64,000 bases of DNA. Origin: Acanthosepion lycidas (lineage: Eukaryota; Mollusca; Cephalopoda; Sepiida; Sepiidae). A model generated the notes under the pieces. That model did no database searches, had not been told where the DNA came from, and was given only the letters and a program-made list of their open reading frames with translations. Shown here piece by piece: positions 51,900-64,000 of this stretch (the first letter of the stretch is position 1; every line of letters begins with the position of its first letter). A program made the position numbers and the translations under genes. The DNA is taken from contig OZ010580.1 of the NCBI GenBank assembly GCA_963932145.1, forward strand, positions 40,217,555 to 40,281,554, in the 5' to 3' direction.

Positions 51900-52113
51900 T
51901 TAATATCTTTTTATCATTCAACCCATCCAAACCATCCCTGTAAATATTGGCTGTCAATATTCAACCTACCATAACTTGCCCATATATACTCTGCTATAAT
52001 ATATGATGTACTTATTGCAAATAACACAGGAAGTCGCAGAGACAGTGAGACTTTAAGATCCGATATTTACAGGGCGGGTTTAAATGTGTTGAATGCTAAA
52101 GGATTAAAGTTAA
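51900..52113. mobile_element. foldback MITE bounded by TTAA, 214 bp
   Basis: TTAA stands at both ends (51900-51903, 52110-52113). Inward, the arms share CATTCAAC, then a CCA/ACA-T-(Y)AAACC step, CCCTGTAAATAT and GG, over about 50 nt with a few mismatches and one short gap. The centre is about 110 bp. TTAA-bounded inverted repeats suggest the piggyBac superfamily, but a TTAA could also be part of the ends in another family. Confidence 0.6.
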
Positions 52114-53377
52114 TCTATCCTCCTTATCCCCATATTTACTTCCTACAACTCTCTCTTTCATTCATATTACATGCTTCATTCATCATAAGCATTTTAACAG
52201 TAACTCTCCATCTTGAGTGACTTTTGAGCCTTGCATTGGGTGAACTTTAGCATGTAAAAAAAGGTATTGTTAAGAAATGTAAATTTTGTTTATCTGTAAA
52301 TTATTTATGACAGTTTTTCACTTTATTAAAATTAACCATTTTTTTTTTTTTTTTTTTTTGTGAACTTTGTTAAACAATTGTTTGCATATTGATAATTTTG
52401 CTTGGCTTCATTTGTCACATATCAAGTTTTGACATTTGGAAAGGCCATATCACAAAGTGTTAGTTTTCAGATCTACTGTACTGTTTGTATATGTTAGGAT
52501 TTATGGATTTGGTTAATTTATGCCAGCCAGAGACTGAATATCTGCTTTCAATAAAGTTACACAATATGCATATTTCAGCAGAAATAGCATCAAAGTAATA
52601 CCTGTGTGTTCTACACTGCAATTACTTACTAAGCTGAAATCTATTACTTTGCCATGCAACTTGATTCATCCGGGTAGCTGGCAAAAATTCAGGCTTTTTC
52701 TGTCCACTTACTTGATTTCTCTAATAGTGGACCCCCCAACCCCCAAATCTTATGGTTTAAAGACTTATGATGATGATAATAATAATAATAAATTGTGTGT
52801 TTTTTTTTTTTTTTAATTTGTTTTTTTACTTAATCACATTAGGCTTTAGGCTTGAAATACTGTTTACAGGGAGATGGTAAGAGATTAAGGATAAGCTAGA
52901 TCTCTGGTGGATTAACTTTGCCTTCGTTGCTCTCATCATCATTACCTTGTTCTGTGCAAGCATCAACATTTATCACAAATGTTGACATTTGATGAGCACT
53001 AGATAGATTTCTGTACATGTGTTATTCTTTCAATGTTTATTTCCTCAGGTTTTGCATTTATGCAATATGATTTGGCTGCATTCACACCTTATCTAGAGTA
53101 AAGGTTTCTTCTTGCCCAACAATGGTCACTATTGAAGTGAATTTACCTGTCACTGGGCATTACATTTTGCCAGTGCGTTCAAAGATAAATCCTTTTGACA
53201 CTTTCGATATTTACCAGGAAGAGACAAAACAATGGAATATTTCAGAGATAGATTGTAAGTTGTTTAATGATGCTTAATGATTTTTACTGTTTATTTTACC
53301 CTCCAACTTTCTTCATCCCATTTCTCTTGTTTGGAGCTGTGTTTCTCTTGTGTAGACCTCGGCTTTTGTGTACTGTG
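52114..53377. other. intronic block with simple repeats
   Basis: T19 near 52341, a (GAT/AAT)n run at 52767-52790 and T15 near 52800. No coding or element signal that I can support. Confidence 0.5.
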
Positions 53378-53600
53378 TCCCTTTCAGACAATGGTGATCA
53401 TAGCTCTCTACAAATGCCTATCTTTTTGTAGCTCTAAACAATGTTTGTCCTCTTAGTATCACTCCCAGACTCTGTTCTGCCATCTCTTTACACAATTTTA
53501 TTAGGTTACTCAATGTTTCCCTTTGCTCCTTTTGTTTTCAACATGTCTTTTGAGTATCAAATTCTCTATGCCCATTTTCCTCATGTGTCCTAGATTGAAA
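53378..53600 (-). mobile_element. LINE family B fragment, extreme 3' end
   Basis: The minus strand reads FNLGHMRKMGIENLILKRHVE, then NKRSKGKH, then the terminal RHL-RAMI block in another frame. This is the same order as the copy at 26286-26500, and both stop at the same place in the 3' direction (TGTGTCCC on the + strand at the fragment edge). Confidence 0.75.
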
Positions 53601-54188
53601 AAAAAAAACGAACCACAATTTTTCCTTGATCTTGATAACAAGTAGGGCCGAAGATGATGGATCTGAAATGTTTGGGAAGTATTTACATCACTTGAATCCA
53701 GCTATGTGCTCATATGTATAGTTAAATCAATAAAAATACAAAGGTTTTGGACTAAATGTCTACTGCCTTTCATCAAAAGTCTCTTCTGTGTGTGTCTGTC
53801 TGTCCTAGCTATTGTTCTGTGTTTGATGATAAAAAAAAAAAAAAGTAATCAAAGAATGTATGAAGTTAGTTTTTGCTAATTTCAATTTCTGTAAACGGTT
53901 TTATTTATGCTTAACAGTATCCCCTTACCAAACACCCCAGATATTTAATAGTATTTTAAAATGGTCATTTTTGTAAGTTATTTATTTAGTGCTTGTGCTC
54001 AAATCATGCTGTCTGCTTGTGCATAATTTTTATTTTTGCAAATTTTCTTTCACACTGAAATTTGGAACAAGTGGACATTTTTCTCAATTTCTTTTAGACT
54101 GAAAAATGTCTTTTATATAAACCACAGAAGTAAAACAATACTTTCAGTACAATTTCAACAATTATTTTGAGAATTTTTTTTTTTTTTA

Positions 54189-54223
54189 GTACTTGATATT
54201 GTAAACACAATATCAAGATAAGT
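54189..54223. repeat. short perfect hairpin
   Basis: An 11-bp perfect stem CTTGATATTGT / ACAATATCAAG around a 4-nt AAAC loop, with weaker outer pairing. It follows a T run of about 12, so as RNA it would be preceded by poly-U. No function can be assigned. Confidence 0.6.
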
Positions 54224-54553
54224 ACCTTTGTGGATTAGTCTCTTCTATGGTTAAAAAAAATAATCGGTTTTGATGACTAAATGTATATAATCAGTGACTA
54301 GTCAAGTTATTCTTCTCTACATCTACATTTGCACCAGTGTCATAATTAAATGGCAGTTGTTATCAAAATTATGGCAGAAGTAATAGATCTAAAGTGGGTT
54401 TTTCTTATTTTGTGGCATGGCATATCACACACACACTCTTTAAAAAATCCAACTTTTCACAAAAAGTAATATTTGCAAAAGAACTGCTTAAATTAATAAA
54501 AAGGTGCTCAATACAATTTTTAAAAAAATGCAGGGCAATTTAAGACAAAATAA

Positions 54554-54667
54554 TTGGAATACCAACCTTTGTGTTACCATGGTTTGTACCAATAAGGCAG
54601 TAAAATTTTACTGTCTGACAATACCTGATTGGTAGAAACCACAATAGCAGGAAGGTTGGTATTCCAA
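54554..54667. mobile_element. foldback MITE, about 114 bp
   Basis: Ends TTGGAATACCAACCTT and its exact reverse complement; the inverted similarity continues inward through a TGGTTTGTACCAAT / ATTGGTAGAAACCA block to GTAAAATTTTAC in the centre, so almost the whole element can fold. The flanks are TA on the left and TA/AA on the right. Two minus-strand frames over it are non-coding. Confidence 0.75.
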
Positions 54668-54894
54668 TAAATTTTGTTACTTTTGCTCTGTTGTAGACAA
54701 ATTTTTTGCTTAACCAGCTTTTCAAAATCTGACTTTTTAAAAAAAAATCCCTCCAAAAACCATGCAGCACATTTTTTTTTCTTCAAAACATTCAGTGACT
54801 TCCATTTTCTATAATTCACTGTGTCAGGCTATTTTTCTTGTCAAGATCCATCTTTCATATTTACAAATTTACCATTTGTCTGTGCATTGAATAT

Positions 54895-55365
54895 TATTGC
54901 CAATCTGTTCATCTCGAGGTTCTTGACAAAATCCAAAGAAGGATCTATAATCTAATTGATTCTGACCTGGTATCACTGACATGATGTGTCTTCCCTCTGT
55001 CTTTTCTACAAATATTTTCATGGCAACTGCTCTGACTAACTTTTTTTTCTTTTGTGCCCTGTCTACATGAATTTAAGTGTGGTGCTAGATTGGCATCTAG
55101 GTCCCACTCTTTTACTGTTGAAATAGCTAAATTCAACTGCCACTTTTACTCTCAACAGTGGAACTAAGTTCTGTTTACTTGCTTCCCTAATAACTACAAG
55201 CTTCAAAAATTTAAATGCAACATCAGTTACCATCTTCTGCTTCCTTGAATCCTGTTTATTAATTGTCCTTTCCTCAATCCCTCCCTAGACTCAGTCTTTT
55301 CTTTCACTCCCTGTAACCCCTTGCACACTAGTGGCATTTCCACCTTGATTGGGGTGAAATGATTA
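54895..55365 (+). mobile_element. LINE family A fragment, 3' end
   Basis: The + strand reads EVLDKIQRRIYNLIDSDLVS, then after frame changes HEFKCGARLASRSHSFTVEIA, NCHFYSQ, CFPNNYKLQKFKCNISYHLL and a last block FTPCNPLHTSGISTLIGVK before a stop. It is co-linear with 1660-2144 and shares the final LxGVK. The copy at 54.9 kb starts further 3', so it is the shorter truncation. Confidence 0.75.
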
Positions 55366-55379
55366 AAAATAAAAAAAAA

Positions 55380-57574
55380 TTAAATTTTCTATAATTAAAA
55401 ACATAACCAAAAAATTCCTACACCAATTGGAAATGTCATTGATCATCTTAAGGATTTCTTAAATCCATTGAAAACTCATTTTCTTTATTTAAAATGATGA
55501 GTGACAGATAAAAATTGTTTAATTTTAAAAATTAAGACTAAAAAATGCCGGATCTTTGAAAGAATCAGCATAAAATTGTCAATAAATTTTACCTGTATAG
55601 AATGCAAAATTTGAATTTATTTATCTACTTATTCTAAATATTATTATTGTTATTATTATTTCATTATTTAGATTAGTAATATATTTCTCTTTATGGTTAC
55701 TACCATTATTTTTGGTTAATGAGTTCTTTAACCTTCCTTCAATGTCATCTATTATTTTTCTCATCTCTTATATTATTCAGTTTTGTATGTGTAATTTTTC
55801 TACCTAGGGTCAGTGTTGTACCCTGTTTTGATCCAACAACTCAGAAGAGTTGGAGTTATGCTGAGACTACTACATAAAAAAAAAAACTTGGGAAAATTAA
55901 GGGCCTGGAATTGGGAGGTTGATCAAAAGTATTAGGTAAGTGTGAAGGAAAAAACAAAACAAAATAAAGAAAACCAGGTGAAAGGAAAACATATATGCAG
56001 AGAAGGAAGGGATGGAGATGATGGAAAGGTATAAAAATCATGATGCAATAAAACTCTTTATAGAGAATAAAATATTTGTACATTCCTTATTTGCATATGA
56101 AACTAATCCATGTTTCTAACATTTTAGATATAAAACATGGCCAAGATATGGAGATTGGAAAAGACAAGGGAGAGTATAAGAAGATACAGGCAAAGGGTGA
56201 AGAAAGAGCAGAGGCATGAAATAGTAAAAACTTGTGAAATTTACATGGGTCCTGCTAGTTTTTATAAATGATAATACTTGAACTGAAACAGTTCAGATTG
56301 ATAATGGAAACTGGATATGTAATATTTTTGACACTTTAATCCAAACTGTTCTAACTGATGGTGTGGCTGACAAGATTAAAAAAAAGAACCAAAAAAACTT
56401 GCTGGAATAAGTAAAGAGAATTTTCTGGTTCATATTAACCTATACTTTTTCATTTACTTGTGTATATTAGATTAAATGTTTAACTTTTCTATTTAAATCC
56501 ATTTTTATTCATAGTTCAATAATGAAGTTTAAAAATATCACAAATTTAATTATGAACATGAAATCTGTATTTATTGGCAACTTCCTTTATAAAATGTTTT
56601 CAGAAATGTTTTTATTGCAAATCCAACAGTCTTTGAATAATTGCTGTCTCAACCATTTATTTATTTGCTAAAATTTCAGTATCTCTTTTTTTTTCCTCTT
56701 CTCGTCTTGATTTTGATTTTGAATCTGAATCCTGGAAATGACTACTAAGAAAAACAAAACAAAACTGGGTTGAATGTATTACTACTAGAACTAATAATGC
56801 CATAGTGGTATTTCAGCTTAAAGAGTTGATTGTAGTAACTGAGGTTGTCAGTGTTTTCTTTTTTTTGTTTTTTTTTTATTTTAATAAATACTTCTTCTGC
56901 CTTAAGGAAACCCCCTTTTACTTTATATGACCTCCAAAAATAAAATGTTGATAAGTTTCAGCTGTAAAAAGAATATTAGACTGAAATATTTACTGCCAAT
57001 ATGTGTTAGGGTAGATAAATTACAGATGTCCTTTAATTCTTATAATAAACGTGTTGTTTTTATTTTATTTTACCAGTACAATTGAGTGACATTAAATTCA
57101 TTTGTTTTTTTGTTTTGTTTTTTATTTGGTTTTAGCTGCTTAAAAACTTTGTCCATTCATGAGAAAATTCAAATCAAAACCATTTCATATAATTCCTGTT
57201 TGTTCACATATAAATCCTCAGCCAGTTTTACTATTTTGCCATTAGTTTTTGGAATCTAATTTGTTTATTAGGAGATTTATCTTTTTTTTAATTTTATAGA
57301 TCTAAGCTTACATTAAAGACCAGTCTTTCTTATTGGCAAGATATTTCTTAACCAATTGACAAGACTAAATATTTAGGTTTATCAATTCAAAAGGAGCTAC
57401 AATATTTTTTCTATTTTTTGAGAATTATACAATCCACATTATTTAACTCCAGACACCTGAGATTAAAAGGAAAGTGCTGAGAACTTAAGAAATTTTTATG
57501 TATATGTAGGGGATACACATTTAAATACAACCTTGTGCTACATTCCATTTGATTGAGCATACAGATAAATATCT

Positions 57575-57638
<64 letters not shown>

Positions 57639-59853
57639 CACAAAATACAAAAGGGCTCAAAACTGGAAGTAAAAAACAAAAAATGGACCTTTTTGATTTT
57701 TAACCTAAAATTTCCTAGTAACAAATATTAATTTTTCCCTTTGCTCTCACCCCTAGATGTTGAACACTATCTACATGACAAAGCATATGCTCTTCAAAAT
57801 AAGCTTCTGTCCAACCTGTCTTTACATTAAAGTCTCTGAATGGAATTTGTTCAGAGTTTTAATTTTGGTCATTCTTTGGTCAAAAACTTAACAGATCAGT
57901 AACAAAGCTCTCTTTATAAGCTGAGCCATGGAAACTACTCTAACTGAAGAAACATTTGTTTGGTGAATAATACCGATGTAATTAGTTTCTGGCTTCTAAT
58001 TCGTTATTTGTCTATTTTAAACATTCTACTAAATAGTTCTTCATCTTGTTTTGTTATTAAAAACCTTTCTCATTTATAAATTCAGAATATTGTGAGTGGA
58101 TGATTTGCCTTGGTTCATGTGAAACTTTCTTGGTCACAAGATTCTTGCCAAGATACTCAGTGATTAGATTATTGCAATATAAGTTTATAATTTTAGTACA
58201 TTAAAAGGTTTGACATTTTCAGCATGTTTTCTCCTTAGATTGTCTTTGTCAACATGTGAATGATTTTGATTTAGAATTTCCTTTTGAAGTCTATTTTAGG
58301 CAGGATTTGATTTTAATGTTTTTTCATACTTTAAGATTTACAGCTGCTTCTAAAATTGGATTCTAAATGGAACTTGATTTTTAAATAGAAATAAGTATTG
58401 TCAGTGCATAGGAAAGACAAGTTTCTTTTTAACTGTAAATAATTGTTTAAGTATGTAACAATTTGTGCACATATTCTCTCTCTCTCTCATTCTTTATGAA
58501 CATGAAAATGATTTCAATAAAATATTTTACAATTGACATACTCTCTTCAATTCAATCTAGCATTGAAATGATGCATTAAGAATGTCAAATTTGTATTCAC
58601 TTTTGGGTGTACAAAATCTTAAAGTTCAAAAATTGTTGCTCTATTTTAAATTCTAATAATTAAACTTGTAAACCTATAAATCCATTGTGTTCATTTTAAA
58701 AGCAGTTTATGATATATAATGATGAGGTAAAAATATCTATTTTATAATTAATTTTAATTTGTATTTGCAATATGTTATTGTAATAATTATTATTACTCAC
58801 TTTATGCAATATTTCCATTCAAGTAATAATAGCCTGAGAGTGACATTTTGTACCAATTTTAGTATTTACCATATAATTTTCAAAGATGAGGGTCATCCCC
58901 CACCCAACAAAAAAAAAACAAAATAAAAAAAAACAAACAGCAACTGTCTGCTTAGGGAGATTCATATTTATTGAAATAACAAAGTATGGATGACTCCTTT
59001 TTGTGCACTTAGTGTCTTTTTTTTTTTTTTTTTTTTTTTTTTTTCCTAGGTAATTATTACAAAATAATAATTATATTTTTTTTATTAAACATACTTATTT
59101 GTTCTTGCATTTATTTAAAAATATGTAATGGCAGCAAACCAAAGTAGATCTATTTATTTACCATCAAGTTATGTGACACAATTTTCCAGCCATACAAATT
59201 GTTTTACAATGACATATCTACAAAGTTTCTTCACCTGTCGAGTAGTTGCCAAACATTCAACATATTTGTTTGTAAAAAAAAAAAGCTCTAATGTAGTGTA
59301 GTGAATTGTATAATTGTATTATTTAAATTATTATGTTTTATGTATGTTTATCATTTTTCATTTTGTAAGTGTTTGGTTATATATACAGATTGATATAAGA
59401 ATGTTCATTGTGAACAAATACTGAATTTCCTATTAAAAATGGCATAAAAACAGGTAAATGGCCCTAGCTCACGAACCCCTTGTCTAATTTTAATCAAATT
59501 AAGCACTGAACTTGGCAGATGTCCAAAGAACAATATACTCTTTAGATTGGTTGGGATATCATGTATTAAACTGTATCTCAGGAATATACATGCATACAAG
59601 ATTTTAGTATTATATAGATAGTATATTTTTTCTAAATTTTTAATTTTTATATCTATTTTCTTGTAAAATTGTTCTTGACAAATTCCCTACTTAAATATTG
59701 AAAAAACAAAAAAAAACACAAGAAATTAATCCAGATTCCAATCTTTATTCATTTGTACCTGTTTTCTTCTATTGGTACCTGTTTTCTATTGGTAGTTGTT
59801 TGTGATGATTGATTTAAAAGAGAATTATTAAAAAAAAATGTTGGGAATGTTGT

Positions 59854-59889
<36 letters not shown>

Positions 59890-61957
59890 GCAATATTTTG
59901 AATTATCTCTCATTTGTTGCAAACCAGTGTTTTCTTATTTTTCTCTTTCTGGCTCTTTTTCTCTCTACTTCCATCTATTTCTGGTTGAGCATAATTTTCA
60001 TAACATGAAAATATAAGAAATTATCACTATAAAGGACAAACTAGTATTTTATCTGTAAGTATCATATAAATTACTGTGTTGGTGCTTTAAATATATTAGA
60101 AACAGTATATTGCTAACAGTGGAAAATGTTGTACTAATTGTAAACAATAAAGCAGTTACAGACTTCTGTCTATTAAGAGTAAGAGAATTTGTTTCAAGGT
60201 TATCTTATTCTAATAATAGATATTAAAGTAGATGCAATGCTGTTGAGTATTAGCAGTAAACTGAGGAAAGGGAGATTGCTTTAACTAGGTTGTTTATTAA
60301 CAGTTGATAAAATTAAAAACGTTTATTATTATTATTATTATTATAACATTAAATAGTTAATGTTGGCTTTTTAATTAAAACCTAATGTTATATAATTGAA
60401 AACAAAATACATTAATATTCAGAATAACTTGTTGATCATGTTATTTACAATAAATATTTTTCCTCTCTCCTGGAAAGAATCAGATCTTGTGTTAGTAAAT
60501 TTTATTCCTACTTTCAACTTAATTCAATTATTTTACTTACTATTACAATGTAAATTTTATATGTCAGTTAACTATAATGAAGTTTAAAATGTGTGTGTGC
60601 AATGCTTTCAATTAAGCTTTCTTTATGCTATAAAATGGTTTAATTTTAATTTAAAGGGTTAAACAACAACCTGAAATATTGTCCAATTTGAATTTAATCC
60701 TTGGTCATAGCTATAACCTAAGAATGACACTTGTAAAATGTTATAAAAATTCTCAAAGACTTATAAACTCTGCAACTATTATTTATTTTACATAAAGTCT
60801 CTGAACTGTTAGAATCAACTTACGAAGCCAGAAAGGATTAAATAAAATGTCCCCAACTTGAAATTTGCACACATTTGGATAAGGAGGAAGTTGGGAGAAC
60901 AACCCTCACCCTGCCACCACTTATGCTGTAATGCTGTAACTATCATGATAAAAATATAAATCATATAGTCATCATATTAAAAACAATGTTTTAATACTGA
61001 ATTGCTGATAAGCATTGCTTTGAATTAGTGACAGTTATCAAGCCTATTCTCATTTTCAATAGAATCACATCTCCTCAAAAATAAGTAGGAGTAAATTATG
61101 AAAGTTGAAAAAAAAAGAAAGGCAAATAAAACTTGTGATCTAAAGCTTCTGACTTGGGTGTTCATCTAAAACGTGATCTTTTAAGTAGGCTGCTTTTGTT
61201 TAATAACAACATTGATTATAAATCTAGCACAGTATAGCATTGATTGAAAAGCTGTTATATTTGAGTTGACTAATAGATTTCCAACTAGTGTTTCTATGTA
61301 TCCATCTCTCTATATAGTGACAGTTTATTTGATGCATACTAACAGCAAGTTTCTAAAGGTATTAGCCTCTCATGAAGATATTCTGACTACAATTTAAGCT
61401 ATTTGTTCAGTGTATTTAAATAATGGTGAATGGAAAGAATTTTTTTTAAAGTGGCAAGATGTTTGGGTTCAGTCTGTTTATTGTATGTATTGATGAAGTT
61501 TTAGATCTGTTTATGAAAACCACCATTTATCTGTTTAAAAGGCTTTTCTAATGTTAGCCTTTGAATGAACATGTAGATTCTAGGAAGCTTTTCAAAGTGC
61601 TCCTACTTGGATATTTGTAATATCCATTATAGTAAAATCTGTAAATGGTTTTTATTTAATTTTATTGAAGGGGAATCAACAAATATATGAATTCATCAAT
61701 GATTCTAATGAAAGAAACTTTATTTTCAACACAAAGGAATTGGAAAAAATAACCTGCAAAATAAGGAGCATAAGTAAGTTTATTTCTTTAGGAAAATTTT
61801 ATTTCTAAGAATTTTTATTTTATATTTTGTTAAATCCTCCACTTCTAATAAATTCTCATCAACAAATGTAAATTTTGACTTTAGTTCAGAAAGTTTCTTT
61901 TTACAGTTTTTCTTAATTTGGTCATTTTCTGAATTTTAAAAATTCAATAATTACATG
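55380..61957. other. intronic AT-rich block
   Basis: Nothing coding was found. It contains (TA)n at 57580-57634, (CT)n near 58477, poly-T at 59017-59044 and 59856-59884, and (TTA)n at 60325-60342. A less AT-rich patch at 59457-59560 (CCTAGCTCACGAACCCC and onward) may be an old repeat. Confidence 0.5.
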
Positions 61958-61990
61958 AAGGGATGCTCAAAAGTTCAGTCTGACCAAGGA
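61958..61990 (+). mobile_element. mariner-like terminal fragment
   Basis: AGGGATGCTCAAAAGTTCAG and TCTGACCAAGGAGG align with the fragment at 43420-43455. No further element follows before the LINE. Confidence 0.3.
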
Positions 61991-62389
61991 GGAGTTGTTG
62001 AAATGAGAATAATACTAAAAAATTTTTTTTTTTATTGGCAGTAACTCCCCACCACTACTGAATGAAGAGGATGGTTAGTGACATGGTAAGAAAAAAAAAA
62101 TCTAGAGACTCTTGAAAGGGCAGATGGACTCTTAGGATCAATAGTCAGCTAAGTAGAACTGGTGCCTTGATAAAACACTAGAGATGGCAATGGAACCCCC
62201 CTCCCCCCAATTATCCTTCACAAGATCAATCCATGCACAGATTGGATATAAGACCATGGCATAAAGAGGATCACCTCTTTTTGAACTGATCCTTGCTTAG
62301 TAAAGAAACGTGTGTGTATATAACAGGTATTGCTTGCTGATCATCTAGCAACTGTTTGTAACAAAGATAAAATCATTTCAGACACTGTT

Positions 62390-64000
62390 CCAATTTAGTG
62401 AGGTCAAAAATGGAAAGGAATAGTATTGGCATTCTAGGAGTATATGAAACTAAACAATGGAGATTTTGCAAACGATGACTGACAAATCATGCACAGGTGA
62501 AGAGAGAAATTGAACTAGTTGATCTAATATTTGATAAAAACATAAAAAAAAATCTTTTTTGGATAATGGCAACTGCCAGTTCTTTCAAAATTATTAAATT
62601 GAAGAGGGGGTCATTCAGTATAGTCATTGTAGTAGTAGATGGACTCGTATAAAGCATTGAAGAATAAATAGGTGTTTTCTACAACATTCTAGAAAATGCC
62701 ACATACCAGTACTAATTACAAGAAACGATCGTTGGAATCTAAATTCAAAAATAGGACAGGAACAAGGTTGTCAGCAAGTATGAACTTTGACCATATAATG
62801 AGTGAAGAAAAATGGGTATGCTAGTGCAGAGTGAATGACTAAGTAATAACAAACACCTGGTTTGAAGAACAGCCAAGATCCTTATGGCCATGGAAAAGCC
62901 TGGGAGGAGATAAAAAGATCTCAATAGACTAACAAATGATTTAGAAATGCAGTACTACAACCTAACCCAGTATGGATTGTGGGAGTGATCCTCTCTCTCT
63001 CATATGCAAACCAAGTATAAAATTTTAAAATATTAAGCTAAAGCAACACCAACAAATAATACTACAATATAACAAATGCCAGAATGACTCAGTTTGTGAA
63101 CAAACATATGCAGATGTAATTAAGAATAAATTGAAAATCTTAAAGGTCAATAACTCTGAGTGGAAAACACTTTAAGGGAGGCACTCTTGACAATAGCAAG
63201 ATATTGTCCCAAGATGTGTATGAGAGATGAAATTCTTGGGCTAATGAAAAAGAAACACGTGATGCTACAGAATATAAGATTTTAAGTTGACATTATAGAC
63301 AGACATATATAAGCAAGCAAAAGATGAATGGCTCAATGAGAAATGTACAGAAATTACAGAGGATAAAAAGATAAAAGAAATAATATAGAAAATGTATTCT
63401 TTGTCAGGGTGTATCAAATCTAAAAAGGGGACAGTCACAATGGAAGAATCTGACAGAACGAATATATTGGGGAGTTCTTCCATGACAGAAGAGAGAAACA
63501 AAAATTGTGGAAGGATGGACCTATAGTGTTAAAATCTGAGGTTAGATTAGCACTGGCCAAGATGAAGAGGAAATCAGTACTTAATAAGATGAGACGGCAA
63601 TAGAGATACTGATGTCCTAAGATGATTTTGGTACTGATAAGGTTACTGAAATACCGGAAGATCTCAGTACATCTATCTTTGTAGTGCTGCTAAAGAATCC
63701 AGATGTAGATGAATACAAACTCCACTGGACGATCAGCTTGATGAGCGATATAAGTACTCATTAGGGTTCTAATTAATATAGCTCAGAGCAGAATTAGGCT
63801 GGAAACAGTGCAAGAACAGTGTAGCTGTTACTGAAGATAGTGGAACAAGAGATGCTACTTTTATGATTTTAATACTATCTGAGCAAACAATAAAAATGCT
63901 CTATGGAACAAAGACCTGCATGAAATATTAGAAAAGCTTGATTTACATTTATACAGTGAAAGGTATTAACCTATACTGGGAACAAATGATTTACATGTAG
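62390..64000 (+). mobile_element. LINE family B, endonuclease to early reverse transcriptase (runs off the edge)
   Basis: Translation across changing frames gives the order of an APE-type non-LTR element. MERNSIGILGVYETKQW is the endonuclease start; next come ITNTWFEEQ, PWKSLGGDKKISID (compare YTWTSPGGxxxNQIDY) and DCGSDPLSLICK, where the catalytic SDH has become SDP. The inter-domain blocks AKDEWLNEKCTEI and SGCIKSKKGTVTMEE follow, and then the start of the RT with EDSGTRDATFMILILSEQ and NLYWEQ-like residues at the very end. Stops and frame changes and the lost catalytic histidine show it is dead. It is the 5' complement of the 3' pieces at 10.2, 26.3, 46.7 and 53.4 kb and the longest LINE copy here. 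The RT palm should continue past 64000. It inserts A-rich sequence on the + strand, reversing the local T bias. The segment 62090-62390 may be its 5' part. Confidence 0.8.

Noticed and set aside
53600-53760. less AT-rich patch after the LINE fragment, with GGGCCGAAGATGATGGATC
   Set aside because: Looks like a retroelement 3' region but no second copy in the window and no readable protein or box, so no call was made.

Overview
The window reads as nuclear DNA of a mollusc, most likely a cephalopod. It is very AT-rich and packed with homopolymer T tracts and (TA)n/(GT)n microsatellites. It also carries decayed APE-type LINEs, tRNA-derived SINE pieces, Tc1/mariner, pogo/Tigger-like and hAT-type DNA elements, and foldback MITEs. 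No bacterial, viral or organellar features are visible. The taxon is an inference from repeat style and gene content, not a database match.

Only one protein-coding exon is certain: 34243-35008 on the + strand. It is the N-terminal coding exon of phosphatidylinositol 4-kinase beta (PI4KB), recognised by its last 35 residues, which are nearly identical to the start of the PI4KB helical domain. It ends at a perfect AG|GTAAGT donor. I found no next PI4KB exon in the following 29 kb, so the rest of the window on the right is one very long intron. A 26-codon candidate upstream exon (33684-33773) has a strong acceptor and can splice in phase to an acceptor inside the PI4KB exon. Further upstream, 16.9-18.7 kb is several-fold richer in CpG than its surroundings and is the best candidate for the gene's promoter/first non-coding exon. 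From about there rightwards, long homopolymer runs become strongly T-biased on the + strand, as expected of a transcribed strand.

Layout: 1-9 kb is AT-rich sequence with a LINE family A fragment (1.4-2.15 kb). 9.2-12.2 kb holds an internally deleted mariner (-), a LINE family B reverse-transcriptase fragment (+) and a 468-bp pogo/Tigger-like element. 15.7 kb has a SINE head and 16.8 kb a 101-bp palindromic MADE1-like MITE; the CpG-richer zone and a cluster of poly-T tracts follow. 19.7 kb carries a hAT-type MITE. 20.6-33 kb is intron-like DNA with SINE tails, a LINE B copy and a SINE-tail foldback. 33.7-35.0 kb is the PI4KB 5' coding region. 35-64 kb is the intron, with a 92-nt hairpin 474 nt past the donor, SINEs (41 kb), an 80-bp MADE1-like MITE nested in another repeat (45.1 kb), LINE fragments (45.9, 46.7, 53.4, 54.9 kb), an internally deleted mariner with intact TA duplications (47.2-48.1 kb), two further foldbacks (51.9 and 54.6 kb), and the 5' half of a LINE B element running off the right edge (62.4-64.0 kb).

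The main unexplained signal is the number of independent inverted-repeat foldbacks in the transcribed strand around one essential lipid-kinase exon. If the host is a cephalopod, where A-to-I editing is extensive, these are natural candidates for double-stranded RNA structures in the PI4KB pre-mRNA.
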